Assembly (NCBI GenBank): GCA_021371855.1
Contig: JAJFVL010000035.1
Location: 1 to 64,000, forward strand
DNA from: Bacteroidales bacterium
GTDB lineage: Bacteria; Bacteroidota; Bacteroidia; Bacteroidales; VadinHA17
Reading direction: 5' to 3'
DNA: 64,000 nt
Shown: in pieces, positions 10,024-17,942 of the stretch
How positions within the stretch are numbered: position 1 is the stretch's first letter
How the letters are laid out: every line of letters starts with the position of its first letter
Position numbers and translations under genes: made by a program
The notes under the pieces: model-generated
What the model saw: only the letters and a program-made list of their open reading frames with translations
Database searches by the model: none
Told to the model about the DNA's origin: nothing

Positions 10024-10524
10024 ATGAAAAAGATAATATATATATTTATTCTGGTTTTAATTGTCTCCTTATTTGCTACTTCATGCTTGAAGGAGGATAA
10101 TGTGAAGGATCCTGTTGTCAGCGATGTAAAATTTTATATGAGTGACATACTTGGAAAAGATTCGCTTATAACCGAGATTGCCCATGGGAAAAAAGTGAAA
10201 ATTGTGGTCTATTCCGATGCCGATATTGTTACTATCTGGCCGGGTGCTATCAGAACCAAGATGAAAAAGAAAGATGGTGTTACTGATTCAATTGATATGT
10301 TTGGTCATGATATGCTTGTAAAAAGCGATTATTATTCAGATTATGGGCTTGTTAAAGCAAAGGGTCTGACTACAGCTTTGCAATCCGACGGTGGATGGTA
10401 TGCTTCTTACACCTACCCCGATGCCGGATCATTCAACATGACAGTTGTTGCTACAAACCATGGCTATGATGGCCCCGAATTGCATAGGATAATATATGAT
10501 GCCGGAGCTATAACAATCAAATAA
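10024..10524 (+). CDS. small SusD-linked lipoprotein of unknown function
   Basis: 166 residues with a clear lipoprotein signal (LFATSC, Cys21). The mature part looks all-beta, with alternating hydrophobic strands and a YTYPDAGSFNMTVVATNHGYDG segment like a PKD or Ig-type fold. It starts 36 bp after susD, in the position usually held by SusE/F or other surface glycan-binding proteins, so an accessory glycan-binding role is plausible but not shown. It is shorter than SusE-type proteins. Confidence 0.7.
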   Translation: MKKIIYIFILVLIVSLFATSCLKEDNVKDPVVSDVKFYMSDILGKDSLITEIAHGKKVKIVVYSDADIVTIWPGAIRTKMKKKDGVTDSIDMFGHDMLVKSDYYSDYGLVKAKGLTTALQSDGGWYASYTYPDAGSFNMTVVATNHGYDGPELHRIIYDAGAITIK

Positions 10525-10542
10525 AAGTTCCGTGGTTTAGGT

Positions 10543-10649
10543 TAAGGGTGTGTAATAAAGCAGGATTTGCATCTACAGATTTAGATGATTATTGTGAGGT
10601 TTTGAGCTGATTATTAATATGAAGATAATGCTGTTATTACACACCCTTA
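10543..10649. repeat. 107-bp element with 16-bp perfect inverted ends (MITE-like, or an extended terminator)
   Basis: TAAGGGTGTGTAATAA (10543-10558) and TTATTACACACCCTTA (10634-10649) are exact reverse complements. The outermost dinucleotide on both sides is TA, as expected for a TA target duplication. The 75-bp centre holds a smaller hairpin (CATCTA / TAGATG). It lies between the SusCD lipoprotein stop and the first amidohydrolase. The T-rich right flank means it could also end the susCD transcript. Confidence 0.55.
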
Positions 10650-10884
10650 TTTTTAATGATGATATTGCCCGTTAATATTTTGCATATTTTTAAAACAGAA
10701 ATTTTGCCCTGAGATATATTAAATAATATGACTATCCGAAATCATAAATACAATATCCGCTTCTGCAATAAAATCAATTTATGTGTATGATTACAGATTG
10801 TCATTTAAAATAGTTAATATCCCCGGAAAGATTAACATAAGATGGATATTTAGTATATGTAAATAATAATTTAACCAAATACAA
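10650..10884. other. 235-bp leader of the amidohydrolase-oxidoreductase run
   Basis: AT-rich spacer between the inverted-end element and the next gene. I see no convincing -7 box with a partner and no small gene. If the element terminates transcription, a promoter for the downstream genes must lie here. Confidence 0.35.
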
Positions 10885-11832
10885 ATGTTAAAAAAAATAG
10901 ACCGAAGAAAGTTTTTCAGAGACACTACCGTTTCAGCAGCTGGCATAATGCTTGGCAGTAAAATGCTGAGTAGCAATCTGGATGAGTTGTCCTCAAAAGG
11001 TGGACCCACATCTTCATCCTTTGATTTAATGAAGGAAGTAATGAAATACAGAAAGATAACTGCTCATGAACACGTGGGATTTGGCATGTCCTTTGAGGAT
11101 CAGCTTAGAATAGCTGACACCCTTGGAATAGATAAACTTGAAGTATCAAGGCCTATATCTGATGGATCCGGGAAAGCCGCCACTCCTGAAGAATTCAGGG
11201 AATGTAATGATATTGTTCTTAAAGCCATGAAAGAACATCCCGACAGGTACCTTGGCAGTTGCTTTATAAATCCCATATATGGGAAAGAATCTCTGGAAGA
11301 AATCGACAGGTGCATGGATAAAGGAATGATAGGATTAAAGGTTTATAACCAGGTAAAGATTTCTGATCCCTTATTCTACCCCATAATTGAAAAATTTATA
11401 GGTCTGAAGAAAATTATCCTTATGCATGCTCATTGCGGTATCGGAGTAGGTGGCAAAAGGACCAAATATGGTAACTCTCAGCCCAATGCCTCAATACCTG
11501 AAGACTTTATTGAAGCCGCTAAGAGATATCCTGAAGCAATGTTACAATATGCTCATATAGGAGGTGGAGGCGATTGGGAATATGAATGTAAGGCACTTAA
11601 GGATTATCCTAATATATATGTGGATACATCCGGAAGTAATAATGAAGGTAATATGATTGACTTTGCCCTCAAATATCTTGGAGAAGACAGATTGTTTTTT
11701 GGTACCGACGGTTCTTATTTTCAGGGTGTGGGTACTATCCTCTCATCAAATACTACTGAAGCTCAGAGAAGAAAAATATTCTTTGAAAATTTTAATAATA
11801 TACTAAGAAAATCAGGAAATAATGTTAATTGA
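10885..11832 (+). CDS. Tat-signal metal-dependent amidohydrolase-superfamily hydrolase
   Basis: 315 residues. The N-terminus carries twin arginines (RRKFF, 7-11) before a short hydrophobic stretch with SAAGIMLGS, suggesting export in folded state. The TIM-barrel metal ligands all seem present: H61xH63, Lys152 in GLKVYNQ, His181/His183 in MHAH, His224 in YAHIGG and Asp275 in FGTDGS. This is the layout of amidohydrolase-related (PF04909-like) enzymes that hydrolyse or decarboxylate small cyclic substrates. Its stop overlaps the start of the next amidohydrolase-fold gene by 11 bp, so the two are translationally linked. The substrate is unknown; a lactone from sugar oxidation by the nearby Gfo/Idh/MocA protein is one idea. 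Confidence 0.8.
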   Translation: MLKKIDRRKFFRDTTVSAAGIMLGSKMLSSNLDELSSKGGPTSSSFDLMKEVMKYRKITAHEHVGFGMSFEDQLRIADTLGIDKLEVSRPISDGSGKAATPEEFRECNDIVLKAMKEHPDRYLGSCFINPIYGKESLEEIDRCMDKGMIGLKVYNQVKISDPLFYPIIEKFIGLKKIILMHAHCGIGVGGKRTKYGNSQPNASIPEDFIEAAKRYPEAMLQYAHIGGGGDWEYECKALKDYPNIYVDTSGSNNEGNMIDFALKYLGEDRLFFGTDGSYFQGVGTILSSNTTEAQRRKIFFENFNNILRKSGNNVN

Positions 11833-12607
11833 TATAAATGCTAACATCGGCCATTGGCCGTTCCAGCAAACAAATTGCAACACCTGTCAGGCTCTGCTTG
11901 AAAGGATGAATAAGTATGGAGTGGATGTATCAGTTATTAGCAATATGAACGGCATATTCTATAAGGATACACAAGCTGCTAATGAAGAATTGCATAATGA
12001 GATTATGTCTGACAGGCGCTTTCGCGACCGCTTTATCCCATTCGCCATTATCAATCCTATTTATGCCGGTTGGAAAAATGACCTGAAAATGTGCAGTTCA
12101 AAATTCGGGATTAAGGGAATACGCCTTTATCCCCTCTACCATGATTATGAGCTTACAGATCCTTCGTGCATTGAACTTGTAAAAAATGCCCGCGACCTCG
12201 GACTGATAGTGGCATTTACTATACGTATGGTCGACAGCAGGCCACGTTCATGGATGGATTTAAGTAAGGAATGGAGCCTGAAGGATGTTATTCCCATAAT
12301 TAAGGAAGTTCCTGATGCAAAATATATGATTCTTAATATTTCAACAGGAACACAGTTAGATGATGAAAATATAAAAATTTTCAAGGATGCAAACGTTGTA
12401 TTTGATACCTCGGGAAAAAATATTTCCAATCTGGCCGATTTACTGAAAAAATATGGGAAAAACAAGTTTGCATTTGGCACTCATTCTCCTATCCTGGATT
12501 ATCTTACCGGTTTATTGCGTATCGAGTCATTGAGAGCTGAAGAAGCTGATAAAGCGACTATGGAACTTCTTAGGTCAGGGAATGCAAAAAGAATTCTGGG
12601 CATATAA
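11822..12607 (+). CDS. amidohydrolase-fold protein lacking the usual metal ligands
   Basis: 261 residues with no signal peptide. The start overlaps the upstream amidohydrolase by 11 bp. The fold is recognisable (first strand LIDINANIGHWPF, strand GIKGIRLYPLYHDY, end ILGI), but the HxH motif reads N6-A-N8 and the late GTDxP motif reads GTHSP. It may be a regulatory or structural partner of the upstream enzyme, or a subfamily using other ligands (His11 and His104 are nearby candidates). Planctomycete and Bacteroidota relatives with a D-x-N...WPF start are known to me only as uncharacterised amidohydrolases. Confidence 0.75.
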   Translation: MLIDINANIGHWPFQQTNCNTCQALLERMNKYGVDVSVISNMNGIFYKDTQAANEELHNEIMSDRRFRDRFIPFAIINPIYAGWKNDLKMCSSKFGIKGIRLYPLYHDYELTDPSCIELVKNARDLGLIVAFTIRMVDSRPRSWMDLSKEWSLKDVIPIIKEVPDAKYMILNISTGTQLDDENIKIFKDANVVFDTSGKNISNLADLLKKYGKNKFAFGTHSPILDYLTGLLRIESLRAEEADKATMELLRSGNAKRILGI

Positions 12608-12645
12608 GAAAGTCTGATAATTGTTACATTTTTAATAATTTAAGT

Positions 12646-13149
12646 ATGAAAGAAACAAAAATATTTACAACCCCGCAACTAACCGCGTTAGTTGTTTTAA
12701 GGTTTTTAATAGGTTGGCATATTTTATATGAGGGTTTTTCGAAAGTATTAATTCCAAACTGGTCGTCATTTGGATTTTTGCAGGAGTCAAAATGGATTTT
12801 TGCAGGATTTGCCCAGTTCGTATTAAATCATGCCACAGTATTACACGTGGTGGATTTTCTGAATACATGGGGATTAATAGCCATTGGATTGGGATTGATT
12901 TTTGGCCTTTTTACAAGGCTGGCATCTATTTCCGGAGCTTTGTTGTTACTGCTTTACTATTTAAATAATCCACCTTTAATAGGACTTGAATATTCGGTTC
13001 CGACAGAAGGGAACTACCTGGTAGTCAGTAAGACTCTGATAGAGTCTGTAGCACTGGTTGTTCTTGCTTTATTCCCGACAAGTAATGTATTCGGGTTGGA
13101 CATGTTTGTTGAAAGATTTAAGAATTTAAGAAATAACAAAAAGGAATAG
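12646..13149 (+). CDS. DoxX-family integral membrane protein
   Basis: 167 residues with four predicted membrane segments (~12-31, ~62-84, ~88-108, ~124-145). The RFLIGWHILYEGFSKV start and the GLGLIFGLFTRLASISGALLLLLYY core are typical of DoxX. DoxX proteins are linked to quinone or thiosulfate redox chemistry in some bacteria. It ends 4 bp before the Tat-type Gfo/Idh/MocA oxidoreductase, so the two are almost surely translated together. That suggests a membrane partner that carries electrons from, or anchors, the exported oxidoreductase; this is inference. Confidence 0.85.
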   Translation: MKETKIFTTPQLTALVVLRFLIGWHILYEGFSKVLIPNWSSFGFLQESKWIFAGFAQFVLNHATVLHVVDFLNTWGLIAIGLGLIFGLFTRLASISGALLLLLYYLNNPPLIGLEYSVPTEGNYLVVSKTLIESVALVVLALFPTSNVFGLDMFVERFKNLRNNKKE

Positions 13150-13153
13150 CACG

Positions 13154-14749
13154 ATGGCACAGGATAAAGAAAAATCAATAGTACCCGAAGAAAAGAATGA
13201 ATCGAAGCCGCAGAATTCCATCAAACGCAGGACGTTAATAAAAGCTCTTGCAGGGATCCCTGTTTTAGGATTGTTCTCATATGAGTTATTCGCGAAGAAG
13301 AAATATGATTTCGATAAGAAAAACAGGGTACTGAAAGATTTGGGATTGCAGAATCTTGAGGCTCCCTATATTTTAAAACCCTCAGGGAAAAAAGGTGATT
13401 TGCTGAGAATAGGGATTGTGGGATTTGGAGCCCGTGCAGTAACTCATGCAAACGGACTGGGTTATATGCATCCGGATGATGTTGAGAAACGGAAGAAAGC
13501 CGGAACACTTGAAGACTGGCTGGCACAGGAAGATCTGAATGTAGCGGTAACCGGTATCTGCGATGTGTTTGACCTTCACGCCGAAAATGGTCTTACAACG
13601 TTTCGGAATCCATTGCGTGCAGGTGGGGCAAAAACACCCGATATTCCAATAAAGAGGTACCGTACATACCAGGAAATGATCGATGATAAAGATATCGACG
13701 CTATCATGATAGCCACTCCCGATCATCATCATGCTCCGATAACAGCAGCTGCTGCCAAAGCAGGTAAACATATCTATTGTGAGAAGAGCATAGCATTGCA
13801 TGAAGACGAGCTTAATGTTGCTTATGACGCTGTAAAAAACAGCGGAGTTGTATTCCAGATGGGTCATCAGATTACCCAAAGCGTCATATTCAAACAGGCA
13901 AAGGAGATAATAAAGAAAGATATCCTCGGGAAAATTACCCTTATAGAGACGACAACAAACAGAAATTCAGCCGACGGAGCCTGGATCAGGGATCGTGATG
14001 CTAACGGTAATCCAAAGCCGGGTGATGAAAAATCCATTGATTGGCTTCAATGGCTCGGCTCGACACCATATGTTCCATTTTCTACAAACCGTTATTACAA
14101 CTGGCAGAAATATTTTGCCTATGAGACTGGAATGATCGGCCAGCTGTTCACACATGAATTTGATGCTGTTAATCAGCTTTTACGAATAGGCATTCCTAAG
14201 ACAGTTGTCTCTTCAGGTGGAATATACTACTGGAAAGATGACAGGGATATGCCAGATACACTTCATTGTGTATTCGAATATCCCGACCGCGACCTGACCC
14301 TGCTCTATACAGCCAGTCTGGCTAACAGCCGTCCCCGTGGACGCGTTTTCATGGGACGCGATGCTTCAATGGAATTAGGGAATTCTATAAGTATAACTGC
14401 TGACGGCGAATCGCTGAAATATAAAAAACAGATTGAGGCAGGCCTTATAGATCCATCAGGACCGATGATCTCATTTAATCCTACATCAGGGAAGATCGAT
14501 GCTGTGACTTCAGCAACTGAAAAATACTATGCTGCCCGCGGATTAACCACAACTACAATTAATGGCCGGGAGGTTGATGTTACTTACCTGCATATAAAGG
14601 AATGGATTGATTGTATCCGTAACGGCAAAACCCCAAGCGCAAGCATGGATAAGACTTTTGAAGAAGGTATTGCATGCATAATGGCACATAAGTCATATCT
14701 TGAACACAGAAGAGTAGAATGGGATCCTGTAAATAAAAAAATCGTGTAA
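13154..14749 (+). CDS. Tat-exported Gfo/Idh/MocA-family oxidoreductase
   Basis: 531 residues, longer than cytosolic relatives because of a ~80-residue N-terminal extension. Twin arginines (KRRTLIK, 24-30) precede a hydrophobic ALAGIPVLGLFSY. The Rossmann part starts RIGIVGFGARA (85-95). The ATPDHHHAP and CEKS (209-212) motifs match the family, where the last is normally EKP with the lysine at the active site; here Pro is Ser. Tat export would bring a tightly bound NAD(P) to the periplasm, as in glucose-fructose oxidoreductase. Located in a polysaccharide locus, it could oxidise a sugar or act as an NAD-dependent glycosidase. A near-perfect terminator follows at 14802-14849. Confidence 0.88.
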   Translation: MAQDKEKSIVPEEKNESKPQNSIKRRTLIKALAGIPVLGLFSYELFAKKKYDFDKKNRVLKDLGLQNLEAPYILKPSGKKGDLLRIGIVGFGARAVTHANGLGYMHPDDVEKRKKAGTLEDWLAQEDLNVAVTGICDVFDLHAENGLTTFRNPLRAGGAKTPDIPIKRYRTYQEMIDDKDIDAIMIATPDHHHAPITAAAAKAGKHIYCEKSIALHEDELNVAYDAVKNSGVVFQMGHQITQSVIFKQAKEIIKKDILGKITLIETTTNRNSADGAWIRDRDANGNPKPGDEKSIDWLQWLGSTPYVPFSTNRYYNWQKYFAYETGMIGQLFTHEFDAVNQLLRIGIPKTVVSSGGIYYWKDDRDMPDTLHCVFEYPDRDLTLLYTASLANSRPRGRVFMGRDASMELGNSISITADGESLKYKKQIEAGLIDPSGPMISFNPTSGKIDAVTSATEKYYAARGLTTTTINGREVDVTYLHIKEWIDCIRNGKTPSASMDKTFEEGIACIMAHKSYLEHRRVEWDPVNKKIV

Positions 14750-14801
14750 TCAGACAAAAAATTTCCTGGTACACAGGTTAACAGGGTCTTCACAGACAGA
14801 T

Positions 14802-14849
14802 AAAATGCTAAATATTTGACCTTAACAAGTCAATATTTAGCATTTTTTT
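14802..14849 (+). terminator. rho-independent terminator after the oxidoreductase gene
   Basis: An 18-bp stem (AAAATGCTAAATATTTGAC against GTCAATATTTAGCATTTT, one bulged T) with an 8-nt loop runs into seven Ts. It ends the transcript coming from the amidohydrolase-DoxX-oxidoreductase genes, so the genes from 15201 on need their own promoter. Confidence 0.85.
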
Positions 14850-15012
14850 ATTTTTATGCAGAGATAACACATTGCCATTAAGAGCTCAATCAATGTATCG
14901 AACAATGAAAATGCTGCTTGTTGCTGACAATTAAACCCGAAAAAATGAAAATAATTTTTCTCCTATTGAATATCTATGGTTAAATTTACATATGAAACCC
15001 ACCATTGACTTT
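14850..15012. other. non-coding spacer before the paired-hairpin element
   Basis: Part of the 451-bp gap between the oxidoreductase and the 890-aa protein. Nothing gene-like is visible apart from a 13-codon chance frame; no clear promoter. Confidence 0.35.
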
Positions 15013-15148
15013 GCTAGCGCGGATTTGTAATCCGCGCTTAGAAAATATTGATTAAGAATATGAATTTTGTAAGAAATAAAATGTTTTAAAATCGAAATTA
15101 CATGAACTGAAACAAAGTAAAAGGCACGGATTGCAAATCCGCGCCAGC
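15013..15148. repeat. 136-bp BIME/REP-like element made of two facing hairpins
   Basis: The left end holds a perfect 10-bp stem with 3-nt loop (AGCGCGGATT-TGT-AATCCGCGCT, 15016-15038). The right end holds a second hairpin of nearly the same sequence (GGCACGGATT-GCA-AATCCGCGCC, 15123-15145, one mismatch). The outer 16 bp of the element are inverted copies of each other (14/16 match, 15013-15028 against 15133-15148). This is the layout of paired REP palindromes mobilised in trans by RayT-type Y1 transposases; no such gene is in the window. Confidence 0.7.
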
Positions 15149-15200
15149 GTTAATTTGTTTTTTTCTGAAATTCAATTTCACCAAATGCTAAATACTAACC

Positions 15201-17873
15201 ATGAAAACTCCTATGAAGATTCATTATTTATTAACGGCTTTGTTTATTGCTTTAATCCGCAACCCCGGGTACTCACAAAATCTGGATGCCTATAAATACA
15301 ACGAGACATTTTATCCGGATAAAAATACTGTAACCACCAGCTCACAGTTTAACGGATACACTAACTACTGGCACGATATTTATCGTGAAAAGATTAGCTA
15401 TGGAAATCTATTCAAATGTGCAATACCCAATATTAATTACACGATTGCCCAAAGCAAACTGGATATAGCAGATGATATGAATATCCCGGGTTTATCTCTT
15501 CAGGAAGGATTTATTTATAACCTTTTCAAGGGACTATATGTTACTCTTGATCAGCCTACAGTTCAAAAACTGACTGAAGCCACAGTGAACAATAATGTTC
15601 TTGTAATCACCGATCCGGATTCAGAAACAGGCAAAAAGCTTGCTGATAAGTTTCCTGGGGATAATGTGTGGAAAGAAACTTTAAAAAGCCATCAGTTCAA
15701 TGCAAAAGATTTTACAGGAATAAATGCATATTATCTTGAAAATGGTTCGAAGAAGATTTTTGTTATTTCATCAAAAAGCAAAGAGCTCCGCGACAAGCTT
15801 ATTGATGTTTTAAACAACACAAAAATCATTCTGGATAAATTTGATCTGCATCGTGGCTGGTTTGGTGCCGAGACTCTCCTTAAAAGTGTAACCTGTACTC
15901 CCGGTCATCCCCTGGAAGTAATCGGAAAAGGAATGAATGAAGGAAATACATGGTTTACATTCAGTGGTTACATGGAGTTCCTTGAACAGAAAGAACTTAC
16001 AAACTGGCTGGCAAAAGTAAACCTTCCGGTTGTAGCCGATGTAGGATACGGACAAATATACGGTCTGAATAATTATGACGGATTGCAGGTTCAAAGTATG
16101 ACAACTGATGAATCATGGGTAAATTTCGCACATGAAAAAGGTGGTTATGTTTTCAGATCTGTTGATAATGATAAAGCCAACCTGTATCATTACGACGGTT
16201 ATTTTGCAGTCGAAGGTTATAAAAGGACAATTGACAAGGAAAATGTTCCTTTCGTAACTACAACAGGTGGGCTATATAACGACGCGGTACCATGTATGGT
16301 CCTCTTCATCAGGAAAGGTGAACAGATTACCAGACAACTTATGTGGGAGTCAATCATGGACAGACGCGAAGTTGCTGTCATTGAAAATGGCAAGATGATG
16401 GGGCCCGCACTATATCGCAATTCATTAGAGACACTTCTTCTTGACCGTATCTTCCTTGAAGAATATTTTGGCGACAGGGTTAACATTGAGGCATCAACCG
16501 GGAACTATACTCTAAATGTAAATCTTACAAATACCTATGCACATGCAGTCTCGGGCCCGCTTGATATCGTATTACCTCCCGAATTGAATATAAAAGGCAG
16601 TAAGTCAATGACTGTCAGTCTTCCTGCAAATAGTTCAAAGACAGTAAAATTTGAATTACAACCTTCAGCAAGTGCAATGAATAAAACTAATCCGATAGCA
16701 GTACATTATAAATGGGAAACCAGCAAAAAAAGCACCCTGACGATACTTAATCTGCCCCGGGTAATTTCAGTACAGCAGCTTCTTTTCGGACACACTCCCA
16801 AAGTGACCTATCCTGTTACAATTCATAATTTTACAGATAAAACATCATTCCCTGTAAAAGTTGAGGTTCTCGATAAGAACAATCCAAAGAAAGTCGTTTA
16901 CAGCACTTCAAAAACATGCAATGCGGCAACCGGATCATTTGGCGAGATGTCCTTTGATCTTGAAGTACCGGCAGGTGGCTATAAAATTAAGGTTTCTGCC
17001 CTTGGTGTTGAAAATCTTAGTCAGTTGGGTGTTGAAACAGCCTCCGGTGCTCCAATGCTTTATGAAATCGATCTTAACAACGATGGTGTTAATGAATACC
17101 GCATGGAAAACGATAGTGTTCAGGTAACACTTCTGAGAACAGGTGCACGTGTAATTGAGTACATTGTAAAATCGAAGAATGATAATGTATTCTTCAAACT
17201 ATGGCCTGAGAAAGCCAGTGATGATAAACGTCTTTTCAGATACAGAGGATACTATCCTTATGGAGGTTTTGAAGATTTCCTGGGACAAGGCAGTATGGAG
17301 ACACATAAGGTATATGACGCTGAAATTACCAGGAAGGAAGGCGATTATGTACAGGTAAAGATGACCACTGATTTTTTTGGCAACAAGTTGCAGAAAATTT
17401 TTACCCTGTATGGCAATTCTCCTCTTCTGGAAGTTCAGTTTGCTCTTACCTTTATAAATCCGGAAGCAAATGTTATTGGCCCGCAACCAATTCTTGAACT
17501 TGGTGAAAAACACGGAACGGAAGATGTGTTCACAATCCCTGAAAAGGACGGATTACACGAATACAGGATGAAAATGGAAGACTATTACGGAAGGTTATTT
17601 TTCCTGAAAGAAGGATGGAATGCCGGTTGTGACACGAAACAGAACATCTCCTTCGTAGGTGCTTACCCTGTTACAGAACCAATGTTCCTTCACATGTGGA
17701 TGAACCATCCCAGGAACTCTGAAGCTCATTATTACTATGTTGAATTGCAGCCATGGATCCCTATTTATCAGAAGAGTGTAATGTATTTCTCATATTATAT
17801 GTGGGCAACCGGTGGTCCATGGGAAAAAGGTGTTAAAGCATTAAGAGACAGAAATCTCATTACCGAACAGTAA
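15201..17873 (+). CDS. large secreted protein of unknown function, mutarotase-like C-terminal beta-sandwich
   Basis: 890 residues with a signal peptide ending NPGYSQ (~26). I do not recognise the family. Visible parts: a mixed alpha/beta region (~60-420); an Ig-like segment (~430-520, ...NSSKTVKFELQPSA) resembling NEW3/CARDB-type beta domains; another beta segment (~530-620); and a C-terminal ~260-residue region (from YEIDLNNDGVNEYRMEND) with the look of a galactose-mutarotase-like sandwich (GYYPYGGFEDFLGQGSMETHKVYD, LLEVQFALTF). It lies directly before a 609-aa protein with a similar-looking domain and then a GH78 rhamnosidase. A new polysaccharide lyase or hydrolase, or a binding protein, is possible; no function can be assigned. 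Confidence 0.7.
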   Translation: MKTPMKIHYLLTALFIALIRNPGYSQNLDAYKYNETFYPDKNTVTTSSQFNGYTNYWHDIYREKISYGNLFKCAIPNINYTIAQSKLDIADDMNIPGLSLQEGFIYNLFKGLYVTLDQPTVQKLTEATVNNNVLVITDPDSETGKKLADKFPGDNVWKETLKSHQFNAKDFTGINAYYLENGSKKIFVISSKSKELRDKLIDVLNNTKIILDKFDLHRGWFGAETLLKSVTCTPGHPLEVIGKGMNEGNTWFTFSGYMEFLEQKELTNWLAKVNLPVVADVGYGQIYGLNNYDGLQVQSMTTDESWVNFAHEKGGYVFRSVDNDKANLYHYDGYFAVEGYKRTIDKENVPFVTTTGGLYNDAVPCMVLFIRKGEQITRQLMWESIMDRREVAVIENGKMMGPALYRNSLETLLLDRIFLEEYFGDRVNIEASTGNYTLNVNLTNTYAHAVSGPLDIVLPPELNIKGSKSMTVSLPANSSKTVKFELQPSASAMNKTNPIAVHYKWETSKKSTLTILNLPRVISVQQLLFGHTPKVTYPVTIHNFTDKTSFPVKVEVLDKNNPKKVVYSTSKTCNAATGSFGEMSFDLEVPAGGYKIKVSALGVENLSQLGVETASGAPMLYEIDLNNDGVNEYRMENDSVQVTLLRTGARVIEYIVKSKNDNVFFKLWPEKASDDKRLFRYRGYYPYGGFEDFLGQGSMETHKVYDAEITRKEGDYVQVKMTTDFFGNKLQKIFTLYGNSPLLEVQFALTFINPEANVIGPQPILELGEKHGTEDVFTIPEKDGLHEYRMKMEDYYGRLFFLKEGWNAGCDTKQNISFVGAYPVTEPMFLHMWMNHPRNSEAHYYYVELQPWIPIYQKSVMYFSYYMWATGGPWEKGVKALRDRNLITEQ

Positions 17874-17942
17874 TAACGTTTAATATTCTAATATCCTGTT
17901 AGTTAAACCACGATTAACAACATTGCAAAAAAATATTTTATT

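Noticed and set aside
13382..13879. 165-codon minus-strand frame inside the Gfo/Idh/MocA gene
   Set aside because: Antisense to a clear coding gene, Cys/His-rich low-quality protein, no homology that I recognise.
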